Part shown: in pieces, positions 27,402 to 35,950 of the stretch
How positions within the stretch are numbered: the stretch's first letter is position 1
Layout: each line of letters starts with the position of its first letter
From: Anabaena catenula FACHB-362
GTDB lineage: Bacteria > Cyanobacteriota > Cyanobacteriia > Cyanobacteriales > Nostocaceae
Assembly: GCF_014698735.1 (NCBI RefSeq)
Contig: NZ_JACJTQ010000030.1
Location: forward strand, 1-64,000
Direction: 5' to 3'
DNA length: 64,000 bases
Notes under the pieces: generated by a model
Seen by the model: the letters and a program-made list of their open reading frames with translations, nothing else
Databases searched by the model: none
What the model was told of the DNA's origin: nothing
Position numbers and translations under genes: made by a program

Positions 27402-29198
27402 ATGTCTATTAGTTTTTCATTATCAAATTTCAAAGGTTTTAAAGAACTTCAGTCAGTAAACCTTAAACCACTGACCGTTATTTGTGGTACTAATAACTCT
27501 GGAAAAAGTTCTTTGATTCAGAGTTTACTTTTGATGAAACAGTCTAATCCAACGAAAACTTTGCCAAATACTTATGGACAATTACCATTAACTTTTAATG
27601 ATTCATACGTTCAATTAGGCAGTTTTTTAGATGTAGTTTATAACCATTCAAATGATGAAGAAATAGTATTAAAATGGAAAGTAGAAAATGAAAAAATAGA
27701 AATTAGACCTCATAAATATTACTCTATTAATTCAGAATTGACTGTAAAAATAAAAAATATAGAAATTGAAAACTCACTTACCCAACTTGAAATATTTAAC
27801 TTTTTGTTTAAAGATTTAAATAGCGATTTTTCACTAGAATTGATTAGGAAAAATGATGGTAAATATAAAATAAAATTCAGAAATATTTCAATTAAAGATA
27901 TTATAGCAAAATGGATATATCGCAATTACAAATATAGAGATTATAGAGACAACTGCATTAGTAAAATTCGAGAATTATTTAAATATTTGGATGATAAAAA
28001 TATTAAATTATTTCAAGAAGGAATTATCGAAGAAGAATGTTTTGATAATGCTCAAGTAACTTTCCAGAGTATATTTCCTACCCAAACATTAATCAACAAT
28101 TTTCCTCAACAAAGTTCTAGTATTCTCAAAAGAATAAGAGAAAAATTACCATCTATGGGCAGAGGTAAAGTATCAGGTTATTTGGAAAAACTTATTGATA
28201 CGATTGTTACCCATTTAGAATCAATAATAATAATGATTAATCTTGATAAACAACAGCCACAAAAAGATAAATATATAACCATAGATTTATCAATAAGTAA
28301 AGAAGATGAAGATTTATCAAATTTATCAATAAGTAAAGAAGATGAAGATTTATCAAATTTATCAATAAGTAAGGGAGTATCTCTATTAGATTATTACTTT
28401 TCTTATAGAGCTACAGTTATTTTATTAAGAAAATTATGGTCAGGATTTAGATATATTGGACCAATACGTGAAGCACCAAAAAGATTCTATCCATTTAATA
28501 ATTTAAGAATAATAGATATTGGTATAAATGGTGAAAATATGCCATTAGTTCTAGCTGTAGAAAAAGAAACAATTATTCCTAAATACTATAGATGTATTTG
28601 CGAACAAAAATCTATTAAAAAATATGAATTAAGAGATAAAGATAAATTAATTGATAGTGTAAACTGGTGGCTATCTGATTTTATGAAACTTCCTCCCATA
28701 CATTCTATAAATGAGCTAAGTGGAGTTATAAACCAAGTAAAAGTTGATTCTTTAGGAATTAAATTAGATTTAACAGATGTAGGATTTGGTGTTAGTCAAA
28801 TTTTACCAATCATTGTGGAATGTCTAAGAATGACTGAAGGAGAAACAATAATTTTAGAACAGCCTGAGATTCATCTACATCCATCTTTACAATCAAAGCT
28901 TGCTGATTTTTTTATTTGTATGGCTAAATCAGGTAAAAATCTTGTAGTTGAAACCCATAGTGAGCATTTCATATACAGGCTATGTTTAAGAATTGCTCAA
29001 GAAGAGTCTAATGATACCAGAAATTTAATTAACATACTTTTTGTAAGTTGTGACGAGGAAAATAAAAGTTCTATTGCTAAACCTATTGAAGTTAATAAAT
29101 ATGGAGAAATAGAAAACTGGCCAGTCGGATTCTTTGATGAAAATGATTCACGAGATTTAATATCAGCCACCTTAAAAAAACGGATGTCTAATTTGTAA
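27402..29198 (+). CDS. AAA family ATPase (DUF3696-like, AAA15/AAA21 type)
   Basis: A 598-residue RecF/SMC-like ATPase, very AT- and lysine-rich. Walker A is GTNNSGKSS (29-37). Later motifs are GFGVSQILPIIVECL (signature-like), TIILEQPEIHLHPSLQ (Walker B plus D-loop) and VVETHSEHFIYRL (H-loop), followed by a short C-terminal domain with NKYGEIENWPVGFFDEN. This organisation matches DUF3696-bearing ATPases, many of which belong to anti-phage or other conflict modules. A 12-residue unit (LSISKEDEDLSN) is repeated in tandem at about 28290-28373, in the insertion between the ATPase halves. The stop lies five bases before the next gene, so the two form an operon. Confidence 0.8.
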   Translation: MSISFSLSNFKGFKELQSVNLKPLTVICGTNNSGKSSLIQSLLLMKQSNPTKTLPNTYGQLPLTFNDSYVQLGSFLDVVYNHSNDEEIVLKWKVENEKIEIRPHKYYSINSELTVKIKNIEIENSLTQLEIFNFLFKDLNSDFSLELIRKNDGKYKIKFRNISIKDIIAKWIYRNYKYRDYRDNCISKIRELFKYLDDKNIKLFQEGIIEEECFDNAQVTFQSIFPTQTLINNFPQQSSSILKRIREKLPSMGRGKVSGYLEKLIDTIVTHLESIIIMINLDKQQPQKDKYITIDLSISKEDEDLSNLSISKEDEDLSNLSISKGVSLLDYYFSYRATVILLRKLWSGFRYIGPIREAPKRFYPFNNLRIIDIGINGENMPLVLAVEKETIIPKYYRCICEQKSIKKYELRDKDKLIDSVNWWLSDFMKLPPIHSINELSGVINQVKVDSLGIKLDLTDVGFGVSQILPIIVECLRMTEGETIILEQPEIHLHPSLQSKLADFFICMAKSGKNLVVETHSEHFIYRLCLRIAQEESNDTRNLINILFVSCDEENKSSIAKPIEVNKYGEIENWPVGFFDENDSRDLISATLKKRMSNL

Positions 29199-29203
29199 TA
29201 AGG

Positions 29204-30166
29204 ATGAAAAACTATCTTGATCCAGTTTATTTAGTAGTTAATGAAGATACTTGGAAAACCAGAGTATATGCAGAAATTTTTGCATCACTTGTCGAAATTA
29301 TTGATTATATTGAGGAAGTTGAAAAAGATTCAAATAGTTTATATAAATTGGTTAAATTTAAATTTAGTGAGGAATTATTTAGCAAAATCTATCATTATAA
29401 TCCTTTCAAAAACGAACCTACAGTGGAAAATTTTTACGTAAAGTTATTCAGTGATGAATTGTCAAGATTAACTAGGAGAATTGATTGGTGTCCTAGTAAT
29501 TGTGAGATACAAGATAGTGTAATTTCGGCTTTTTTATGTACTAACAGTCATGTTCCTGATGAAGTTTTATCTGCTTGGGAATCACTAATTAATCAATGTG
29601 TTTTATGTTCTCAGCAGGATTCATTACTTCGTATTATAAGTCCTTTGCCTTATCAAACTAAAATTACATTGGTATCAGAACAATTAATTAATGTAGATTT
29701 AAAACAAATTGCAACGGTATATGAACTATTTGATATCTGCCAACTATTACAAAAAGAAACTATCAATGATAAGGTGATGAGAAAGATAATAAATATTTGT
29801 TATCATCAAGCTGTTCTGACTGGTCGTATGAATCCTAATTTACCACAGCAAGACTATATTTTTCATGCAAATTTTTGGAGAACTATTAACAGCGCAAAAA
29901 TAACTGAAGAAGATACAGAATACAAACTAAAATTTATTGACTCTCTAACTCAAGTTATTTATGCACAAGATATAGATGTTAGATTACATAAACATAAATC
30001 TGTAAAAATAACAATTGATCAAAAGAAATATACTAAAACTAGTGCAGATGTATTTCAAATGGGAAGAGGAACTATTGATAGAAGATGTTCACGAATTTTC
30101 TTCTGTACAGTAAATAATCAAATATGCTTCTATGAATTTGATCCTGATTTTCATGCAGGTGAATAG
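29204..30166 (+). CDS. Unknown protein paired with the DUF3696-like ATPase
   Basis: A 320-residue protein I do not recognise. It is mostly alpha-helical with no signal peptide or transmembrane segment. Notable parts are RRIDWCPSNCEIQDSVISAF, ICYHQAVLTGRMNPNLPQQD in the middle, and a basic C-terminal segment with KHKSVKITIDQKKYTKTSAD, RGTIDRRCSRIFF and a terminal FDPDFHAGE. The histidines, cysteines and acidic residues in the last third could form a catalytic site, but no known nuclease motif is clear. Its ribosome binding site (AAGG) lies in the five-base gap after the ATPase gene, so the two products are probably made together. A defence effector role is an inference from this pairing. Confidence 0.65.
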   Translation: MKNYLDPVYLVVNEDTWKTRVYAEIFASLVEIIDYIEEVEKDSNSLYKLVKFKFSEELFSKIYHYNPFKNEPTVENFYVKLFSDELSRLTRRIDWCPSNCEIQDSVISAFLCTNSHVPDEVLSAWESLINQCVLCSQQDSLLRIISPLPYQTKITLVSEQLINVDLKQIATVYELFDICQLLQKETINDKVMRKIINICYHQAVLTGRMNPNLPQQDYIFHANFWRTINSAKITEEDTEYKLKFIDSLTQVIYAQDIDVRLHKHKSVKITIDQKKYTKTSADVFQMGRGTIDRRCSRIFFCTVNNQICFYEFDPDFHAGE

Positions 30167-30360
30167 TGGGTTAAATAGTGGATTATGAATTTACTAAAGT
30201 AACATTTTACTTAGATTAAAAATACAAATTAATATAAATTATATTTCTAGTTACCCCTGATGCAACAGCAAATACTATCGCCCCTATCACAAAAACCCAT
30301 CCACCCCAAACACCCAACAAGGGGTAAAATTAACATCCAACCCCAACTGCACCCCTTGAT

Positions 30361-31872
30361 ATGTATTGCGATTACCTGGTACAAATCCTCACCGCCCGCG
30401 TCTATGATGTAGCCCAGGAAACACCACTGGAAAATGCGCCGAACCTCTCCGCCAGACTGAATAACAAACTCCTACTGAAGCGGGAAGATATGCAATCTGT
30501 CTTCTCCTTCAAACTGCGGGGCGCATACAACAAAATGGTCAACCTGCCACCAGACTTACTTAAACAAGGTGTGATTGCCGCCTCTGCTGGTAATCATGCC
30601 CAAGGTGTAGCCTTAGCTGCCCGTCGCTTGGGAACAACAGCAATTATCGTGATGCCTGTCATCACACCCCAGGTAAAAATAAACGCAGTCAAAGCACGGG
30701 GAGGAGAAGTTGTACTACATGGCAATAACTATGATGATGCTTACGCCCACGCTCGGCAATTGGAAGCAGAAAAAGGGTTAACCTTTATACATCCATTTGA
30801 TGATCCTGATGTCATCGCTGGACAGGGAACCATCGGCATGGAAATCCTGCGACAATATCAACAACCTATCCATGCAATATTTGTGGCTATTGGAGGCGGG
30901 GGTTTAATTTCCGGTATTGCAGCTTATGTGAAACGGTTGCGTCCAGAAATCAAAATTATCGGTGTCGAACCAGTAGATGCTGATGCTATGAGTCAATCTC
31001 TCAAAGCCGGTCATCGGGTGCGCTTGTCCCAAGTCGGTTTATTTGCTGATGGTGTAGCAGTGCGGGAAGTGGGGGAAGAAACCTTCCGTTTGTGTCAGCA
31101 ATATGTGGATGAAATCATTTTGGTGGATACAGATGCTACCTGTGCAGCGATCAAAGATGTGTTTGAGGATACCCGTTCTATTTTAGAACCTGCCGGGGCA
31201 TTAGCGATCGCAGCTGCCAAAGCCTACGTCGAACGAGAACAAATTCAAGGAAAAACCCTCATCGCCGTTGCTTGCGGTGCTAACATGAACTTTGACCGCT
31301 TGCGTTTTGTGGCAGAAAGAGCAGAATTTGGAGAACGTCGAGAAGCCATTTTTGCAGTGACTATTCCCGAAGAACCGGGAAGTCTGCATCAGTTTTGTGA
31401 ATGTATAGGCAATCGCAATCTAACTGAATTTAATTATCGCATTGCTGATAATAAAGAAGCACATATTTTTGTCGGTGTGCAAATTGAAAACCGTGCTGAC
31501 GCAGCCAAAATAGTTGCCAAATTTGAAACTAACGGCTTAAAAACTATTGATTTAACCGACGACGAATTAACAAAATTACACCTGCGTCATATGGTAGGTG
31601 GACATTCTTCCCTCGCCCACAATGAATTATTATACCGTTTTGAATTTCTCGAACGTCCCGGCGCATTAATGAAATTTGTGGGTTCTATGTCCCCCAATTG
31701 GAATATCAGCCTCTTTCACTATCGCAACAATGGTGCAGATTACGGGCGTATTGTTGTGGGAATGCAAGTACCACCCCATGAAATGGAAGAATGGCAAGCA
31801 TTTCTAGATACTCTTGGTTATCACTATTGGGATGAAAGTCAAAATCCTGCATATCAGCTATTTTTAGGTTGA
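30361..31872 (+). CDS. ilvA: Threonine ammonia-lyase, biosynthetic
   Basis: A 503-residue PLP enzyme converting threonine to 2-oxobutanoate, the first step to isoleucine. The PLP lysine is in SVFSFKLRGAYNKM, the glycine loop in AIGGGGLISGIAAYVKR, and the catalytic domain ends near residue 320. Two ACT-like regulatory modules follow (about 330-410 and 425-500: FAVTIPEEPGSLHQFCE and YRFEFLERPGALMKFVG), as expected for the allosteric, isoleucine-inhibited biosynthetic form. Length is typical. Base composition returns to the chromosomal norm here, in contrast to the AT-rich pair just upstream. Confidence 0.95.
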   Translation: MYCDYLVQILTARVYDVAQETPLENAPNLSARLNNKLLLKREDMQSVFSFKLRGAYNKMVNLPPDLLKQGVIAASAGNHAQGVALAARRLGTTAIIVMPVITPQVKINAVKARGGEVVLHGNNYDDAYAHARQLEAEKGLTFIHPFDDPDVIAGQGTIGMEILRQYQQPIHAIFVAIGGGGLISGIAAYVKRLRPEIKIIGVEPVDADAMSQSLKAGHRVRLSQVGLFADGVAVREVGEETFRLCQQYVDEIILVDTDATCAAIKDVFEDTRSILEPAGALAIAAAKAYVEREQIQGKTLIAVACGANMNFDRLRFVAERAEFGERREAIFAVTIPEEPGSLHQFCECIGNRNLTEFNYRIADNKEAHIFVGVQIENRADAAKIVAKFETNGLKTIDLTDDELTKLHLRHMVGGHSSLAHNELLYRFEFLERPGALMKFVGSMSPNWNISLFHYRNNGADYGRIVVGMQVPPHEMEEWQAFLDTLGYHYWDESQNPAYQLFLG

Positions 31873-31937
31873 AGCATCATATTCCCACACATCGCCTTAC
31901 AATTTAAAGTAAAAAGCAAGGTAAATTACTTTCGACA

Positions 31938-32135
31938 ATGAACAAAATGATTAAACTCGATCAGTTCTTAAAGTTAGTAGGTATAGCCTCAACAGGAGGT
32001 CAAGCCAAATTGATGATTGTTGATGGTGAAGTTAAAGTCAATGGCACAGTTGAAACTCGACGTGGAAAGAAATTAGAACCAACAGACCAAGTAACAGTCA
32101 ATGGTAGAATTTTCAAAGTTGGAGATGTGATTTAA
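31938..32135 (+). CDS. S4-domain RNA-binding protein (YbcJ/YaaA-like)
   Basis: A 65-residue protein consisting of one S4 RNA-binding domain: LDQFLKLVGIASTGGQAKLM, then VDGEVKVNGTVETRRGKKL and a C-terminal VNGRIFKV. Such small proteins bind structured RNA and are often linked to ribosome assembly. An internal ATG (codon 4) is an alternative start. Its stop overlaps the start of a short downstream frame. Confidence 0.88.
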   Translation: MNKMIKLDQFLKLVGIASTGGQAKLMIVDGEVKVNGTVETRRGKKLEPTDQVTVNGRIFKVGDVI

Positions 32136-32260
32136 TGTTTTCTCTGTTACTATTCAACCCCAATAAACTAGCCAAAAAAATCCAAGAAGAGTTCTTAAAA
32201 GCTAACAAACAAGTAGCTAAATTAGAACAGGCGGAATGTGGGTTTAATTCTTACGATTAA
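32135..32260 (+). CDS. Short ORF coupled to the S4 gene
   Basis: A 41-codon frame beginning MFSLLLFNPNKLAKKIQEEF and ending LEQAECGFNSYD. Its ATG overlaps the TAA of the S4 gene by one base (TAATG), which suggests translational coupling. Directly after its stop lies GGGCGGG-type repeat DNA. It may be a truncated relic or a genuine small protein. I do not recognise a family. Confidence 0.35.
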   Translation: MFSLLLFNPNKLAKKIQEEFLKANKQVAKLEQAECGFNSYD

Positions 32261-32340
32261 GGGCGGGAAAACCCGCCCCTACAGTCAACCTTGCCCAAAT
32301 CAACAGCAAGAACTAACTTTAAAGTTTAACCAGAAGTATC

Positions 32341-33771
32341 TTACTTCTTAGCTTCAGCAATGGGAACCCATTCAGTGTGAAAACTGCCTGGCTTATCAGT
32401 ACGAAGATAAGTGTGAGCGCCGAAATAGTCGCGTTGTGCTTGAGTCAAGTTTTGTGGCAAGCGATCGCGGCGGTAGCTATCGAAGTAATCTAGAGAAGCA
32501 CTGAAAGCTGGAACAGGAATACCCAATTTAGCAGCAGTAATAATGACTTCCCGCCAAGCAGCTTGTCTATCCAGAATTGTTTGCTTAAATTCAGGTGCTA
32601 ATAGCAAGTTTGGTAAAGCTGGATTTTCGTCAAAAGCCTTCTTAATCTTATTCAAGAAGCCAGCCCGAATAATACAACCACCCTTCCAAATCCGAGCCAT
32701 TTCACCCAGATTCAAATCCCAATTGTAAGTCTTGGAAGCTGTAGATAACAGCGCCATACCTTGAGCATAAGAACAAATTTTGGAACAATAGAGCGCATCA
32801 CGCACCATGTTCACAAAAGCCTTGATTTCTCCGGTATACTTAGCAGTAGGCCCAGTGATTTGCTTAGAAGCCGCAATCCGTTCATCTCGAATAGAAGAGA
32901 TAATCCGAGAATTTACCGCTGCTGTAATTGTAGGGATAGCAACGCCCAATTCCAAAGCAGTTTGTACTGTCCAACGTCCAGTTCCCTTTTGACCCGCAGC
33001 ATCAACAATTAAGTCAACTAGGGGTTTCTTGGTTTCGGGATCAACGTAGGGGAAAATATTAGCTGTAATCTCAATCAAAAATGAATTGAGTTCATCAGTT
33101 GTATTCCACTGGGCAAACACTTCATGTAGCTGAGTAGCACTTAAACCAGCCACATTTTTCAGCAAATCGTAGGCTTCTGCAATTAACTGCATATCGCCGT
33201 ACTCAATACCGTTGTGAACCATTTTCACATAGTGACCAGATCCACCGGGGCCAATGTAGGTTACACAAGGACCATCATCAACTTGAGCCGCAATCTTGTT
33301 GAAAATAGGGGAGAGGTACTCATAGGAACTTTTTGTACCACCAGGCATGAGTGAAGGTCCATTCAGCGCACCTTCTTCACCACCACTCACACCCATACCG
33401 ATATAGCGTAAACCAGTGGGTTCTAATTCCTGAGTACGTCTTTCGGTATCTTCAAACCAAGAGTTACCACCGTCAATAATGATATCACCTTCTTGTAGCA
33501 AGGGTTTAAGCTGTTGAATTACCGCATCAACAGGCTTACCAGCTTGCACCATCACCAAAATTTTGCGGGGACGTTCTAGTGCGGCGACAAATTCTTCTAG
33601 GGTAAAGGCTGCAACAACATTCCGTCCTCCTGCGCGTTGCGCCATGAAGGCATCGGTTTTTTCGCGAGAGCGGTTGTAAACTGCAATTGGGAAGCCATTA
33701 CGCTCAACGTTGAGAGCGATGTTCTCGCCCATAACGGCTAATCCAATCACACCAAAGCTTTGTAGGGTCAT
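32341..33771 (-). CDS. gnd: 6-phosphogluconate dehydrogenase, decarboxylating
   Basis: A 476-residue enzyme of the oxidative pentose phosphate pathway: 6-phosphogluconate plus NADP to ribulose 5-phosphate, CO2 and NADPH. The N-terminal Rossmann domain has GLAVMGENIALNVERNGF and YNRSREKTDAF. The active site appears as GVSGGEEGALNGPSLMPGG and GGSGHYVKMVHNGIEYGDMQ, with the catalytic lysine in the latter. The C-terminal region with RDYFGAHTY and FHTEW closes the dimer. Length is normal. This pathway is the main route of sugar catabolism in the dark and in heterocysts of cyanobacteria. Confidence 0.97.
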   Translation of the reverse strand: MTLQSFGVIGLAVMGENIALNVERNGFPIAVYNRSREKTDAFMAQRAGGRNVVAAFTLEEFVAALERPRKILVMVQAGKPVDAVIQQLKPLLQEGDIIIDGGNSWFEDTERRTQELEPTGLRYIGMGVSGGEEGALNGPSLMPGGTKSSYEYLSPIFNKIAAQVDDGPCVTYIGPGGSGHYVKMVHNGIEYGDMQLIAEAYDLLKNVAGLSATQLHEVFAQWNTTDELNSFLIEITANIFPYVDPETKKPLVDLIVDAAGQKGTGRWTVQTALELGVAIPTITAAVNSRIISSIRDERIAASKQITGPTAKYTGEIKAFVNMVRDALYCSKICSYAQGMALLSTASKTYNWDLNLGEMARIWKGGCIIRAGFLNKIKKAFDENPALPNLLLAPEFKQTILDRQAAWREVIITAAKLGIPVPAFSASLDYFDSYRRDRLPQNLTQAQRDYFGAHTYLRTDKPGSFHTEWVPIAEAKK

Positions 33772-33989
33772 AAATTTGTTTGGCTAACTCTTGCAGATCC
33801 TTTCTCTTTAAGGGTAATCCGAGATTTTCGCTTCACTCCTAAAGAAGATATTAAGAGTTTTTCTATATTTAAAAAAATCACAACTAACATCAATATTTAG
33901 TTTTAATTTGTATCTAAGTCAACAATTCAGTAACAAAATTTGCAAAATTAAAATACTGGCACAAATGAAACAATCAGGAGTATTGAAAA

Positions 33990-34796
33990 ATGCTGGCCTA
34001 TTTCCTAGCCTTAGTAGTTGGACTTGGCAGCCTAGCCATTTACATAGCAGCTTTCTTCTTCCCGGAAATCCACCGTAAGAATGACTTTATTTGGAGTGGG
34101 GTTGGGTTGTTCTATGCCTTGGTCTTATGGATTTTTGCACCCCGAATTACTGGGGGTTTACTGCTGGGTCATGTAGCTAGTGTTGCTCTTTTGAGTTCTT
34201 TTGGCTGGCAAACTCTGTCATTACGTCGGCAACTCACACCAGAAAGACAACAAACGCCTATACCTAGTTTGGAGCTAGTGAAGATTAGTATACAAGACCA
34301 AGTATCTAATTTTTCTCTACAGGAAAAACTGGGACAATTACCAGCATTTATTGGTGGTGTGTTCAGTGGTGTCAAAGGTAAGGTAGAGCAAACAATGACT
34401 AAAAAGCCATCTACACCTACACCAAAACCTGTTGTTGAAGTAATTGATAAAACCGGTTCTATACCAGCACAACCTAGCGAAATAGAAGTACCTTCCCCAG
34501 AAGCTACGACGGAGGGACGCGGTGACGCGGTGACGGGGGGACGCGGTGACGCGGTGACGGAGAGTCAGGAAGTGGCAATAGAAGCAGTAACTGTTGCCGT
34601 AGCAGAACAACTAATAGAAGATAAAATCGTTAGTATACCAGAAGTAATTCCTCCCAACCCCCCATCACCGGAACTGGTGGAAGCAGCGCAAGGGGAAACA
34701 GAAGCAAAACCAGCAATTCCCATTGAGGAAGTCGCACCAGACGCGGTACTTGCTCCCCCAGCCGAAACACCAATAGAACAAACACCACAGGACTGA
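33990..34796 (+). CDS. Ycf66 family protein with repeat-encoded insert
   Basis: A 268-residue membrane protein of the Ycf66 family, conserved in cyanobacteria and some plastids and of unknown role. The conserved N-terminal region (1-85) has three hydrophobic segments (AYFLALVVGLGSLAIYIAAF, FIWSGVGLFYALVLWIFA and GGLLLGHVASVALLSSFGW) followed by LRRQL. The rest is a low-complexity proline- and glutamate-rich tail. Within it, residues about 171-190 (EGRGDAVTGGRGDAVTESQ) are encoded by tandem GACGCGGT DNA repeats of the same kind as the intergenic tracts around purH, inserted in frame. Confidence 0.85.
   Translation: MLAYFLALVVGLGSLAIYIAAFFFPEIHRKNDFIWSGVGLFYALVLWIFAPRITGGLLLGHVASVALLSSFGWQTLSLRRQLTPERQQTPIPSLELVKISIQDQVSNFSLQEKLGQLPAFIGGVFSGVKGKVEQTMTKKPSTPTPKPVVEVIDKTGSIPAQPSEIEVPSPEATTEGRGDAVTGGRGDAVTESQEVAIEAVTVAVAEQLIEDKIVSIPEVIPPNPPSPELVEAAQGETEAKPAIPIEEVAPDAVLAPPAETPIEQTPQD
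34510..34560. repeat. GACGCGG heptamer-type repeat inside the Ycf66 gene
   Basis: Units GGACGCGGTGACGCGGTGAC are repeated twice in tandem within the coding sequence, in frame. The same motif occurs in the intergenic tracts at 3237-3300 and 5227-5398. Confidence 0.85.
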
Positions 34797-34889
34797 TATC
34801 CTGTCCGGCTGAATACTAATCATTAAAGCTGACGCGGTGATACGCTCCGCGTCTTATTCATAAAATTATTAAGATTTATAAATCTCCTC

Positions 34890-34921
34890 TAGACTCTCTA
34901 TCCCACTAGAGGGTTTAGGAT
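34890..34921 (+). promoter_or_regulatory. MerR-family-type promoter/operator of the copper module
   Basis: A TAGACT -35 (34890-34895) and a TAGGAT -10 (34916-34921) are separated by 20 bp, the overlong spacer typical of MerR-activated promoters. The spacer contains a dyad ACTCTCTA (34893-34900) / TAGAGGGT (34907-34914), one mismatch from perfect. It resembles the ACTCT...AGAGGGT operators of metal-sensing MerR proteins such as PbrR and CadR. It lies 107 bp upstream of the DUF305 gene. The MerR-family gene at 38519 is the obvious candidate regulator. Confidence 0.7.
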
Positions 34922-35028
34922 GAATTTAACAGGACTCTCAGCCGAAAATTGGTAACACGGCAATACCATTTACTGATTTTTGGCGGAAATGCCCTCAACC
35001 TTCCTGAGGAAGCGAAAGGAGCAACAGT

Positions 35029-35625
35029 ATGCTTAACAAATTAGTAAATTATGGGTTTGTCGGATTAATTGTCGCTTTATCGACAACCTACAGCGCCGTA
35101 GCACAACAGCACCACCAGTCACCATCTTCTCCTGCTGGGGTGACTACTACTATGACGCAGAAGTGGGAAGATCAGCGTTTCGTCGCCATGATGATTCATC
35201 ATGACCAGAAAAGTATAGAAATGGCGGATTTAGCTGTACAAAAAGCTACAAATCCAGAAATTAAAACATTGGCTGGAACGATAAAAACTGATCAAACCAA
35301 AGAAATTGAGCAACTGAAAGCCTTGTACAAAAAGTTGTATGGCACAGAAGTTCCCGCTACTACTATGAATTGTATGGGAATGCAGCATGGCAAAGATCAG
35401 GGAATGGCTGGAATGATGAATATGGAATCTTTGCAAAATTCCCCCGACTTTGACAAAGCATTTCTACAGCGGATGACTCACCATCAGCAAATGTCTGTGA
35501 TGATGGCACAGAAAGCCATGAACAGTGCTACTCACAAACAACTCCGCGATCTAGCTCAAGATATCATCAAAACGCAAACCGCTCAAATTCAGCAATTAGA
35601 GCAGTTGTCTAAAGCGTCATCTTAA
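35029..35625 (+). CDS. Exported DUF305 protein, copper-associated
   Basis: A 198-residue secreted protein with an N-terminal signal sequence (about 1-25, ending SAVAQQH). The DUF305 domain is a four-helix, ferritin-like bundle with repeated HH motifs: FVAMMIHHDQKSIEMADLA and RMTHHQQMSVMMAQKAM. The mid-region is methionine- and histidine-rich (MNCMGMQHGKDQGMAGMMNM), which suggests copper binding. DUF305 genes commonly sit beside copper chaperones and exporters, as here. It is the first gene after the MerR-type promoter and has a strong AAAGGAG ribosome binding site. It probably buffers or delivers copper in the periplasm. Confidence 0.85.
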   Translation: MLNKLVNYGFVGLIVALSTTYSAVAQQHHQSPSSPAGVTTTMTQKWEDQRFVAMMIHHDQKSIEMADLAVQKATNPEIKTLAGTIKTDQTKEIEQLKALYKKLYGTEVPATTMNCMGMQHGKDQGMAGMMNMESLQNSPDFDKAFLQRMTHHQQMSVMMAQKAMNSATHKQLRDLAQDIIKTQTAQIQQLEQLSKASS

Positions 35626-35653
35626 TTAGTTTTTCATCAGATTCAATAAACCT

Positions 35654-35848
35654 ATGACACTCAAACTCACAGTTCCCGGAATGGCTTGTTCGACTTGTGC
35701 AACCAATATCACTAATGCCCTAAAGGCTGTAGATGCTAACGCTAACATAGATGCTGACCCAAAAACTAAGCTGGTCAGCGTAGATACTCAAGCTTCAGAA
35801 ACAGCAATTAAGGAAGCTTTGGTGGCTGCTGGGTATCCTCCTGCTTAA
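35654..35848 (+). CDS. CopZ-like heavy-metal-associated chaperone
   Basis: A 64-residue single HMA domain with the metal site GMACSTCATNI (CxxC) in the expected place after the first strand and a ferredoxin-like beta-alpha-beta-beta-alpha-beta pattern ending AALVAAGYPPA-like (VAAGYPP). Such proteins carry Cu(I) to P-type ATPases. It lies 28 bp after the DUF305 gene and about 100 bp before copA, so cotranscription is likely. Confidence 0.9.
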   Translation: MTLKLTVPGMACSTCATNITNALKAVDANANIDADPKTKLVSVDTQASETAIKEALVAAGYPPA

Positions 35849-35950
35849 TACGGTGCTGAGTCAATTCTCTAAAAAAACCGCAGATACACGCAGACGAACA
35901 CAGATAAATTGTCTGCATTTATCTGCGGCTGAAAAATTTAACTTACCAAT

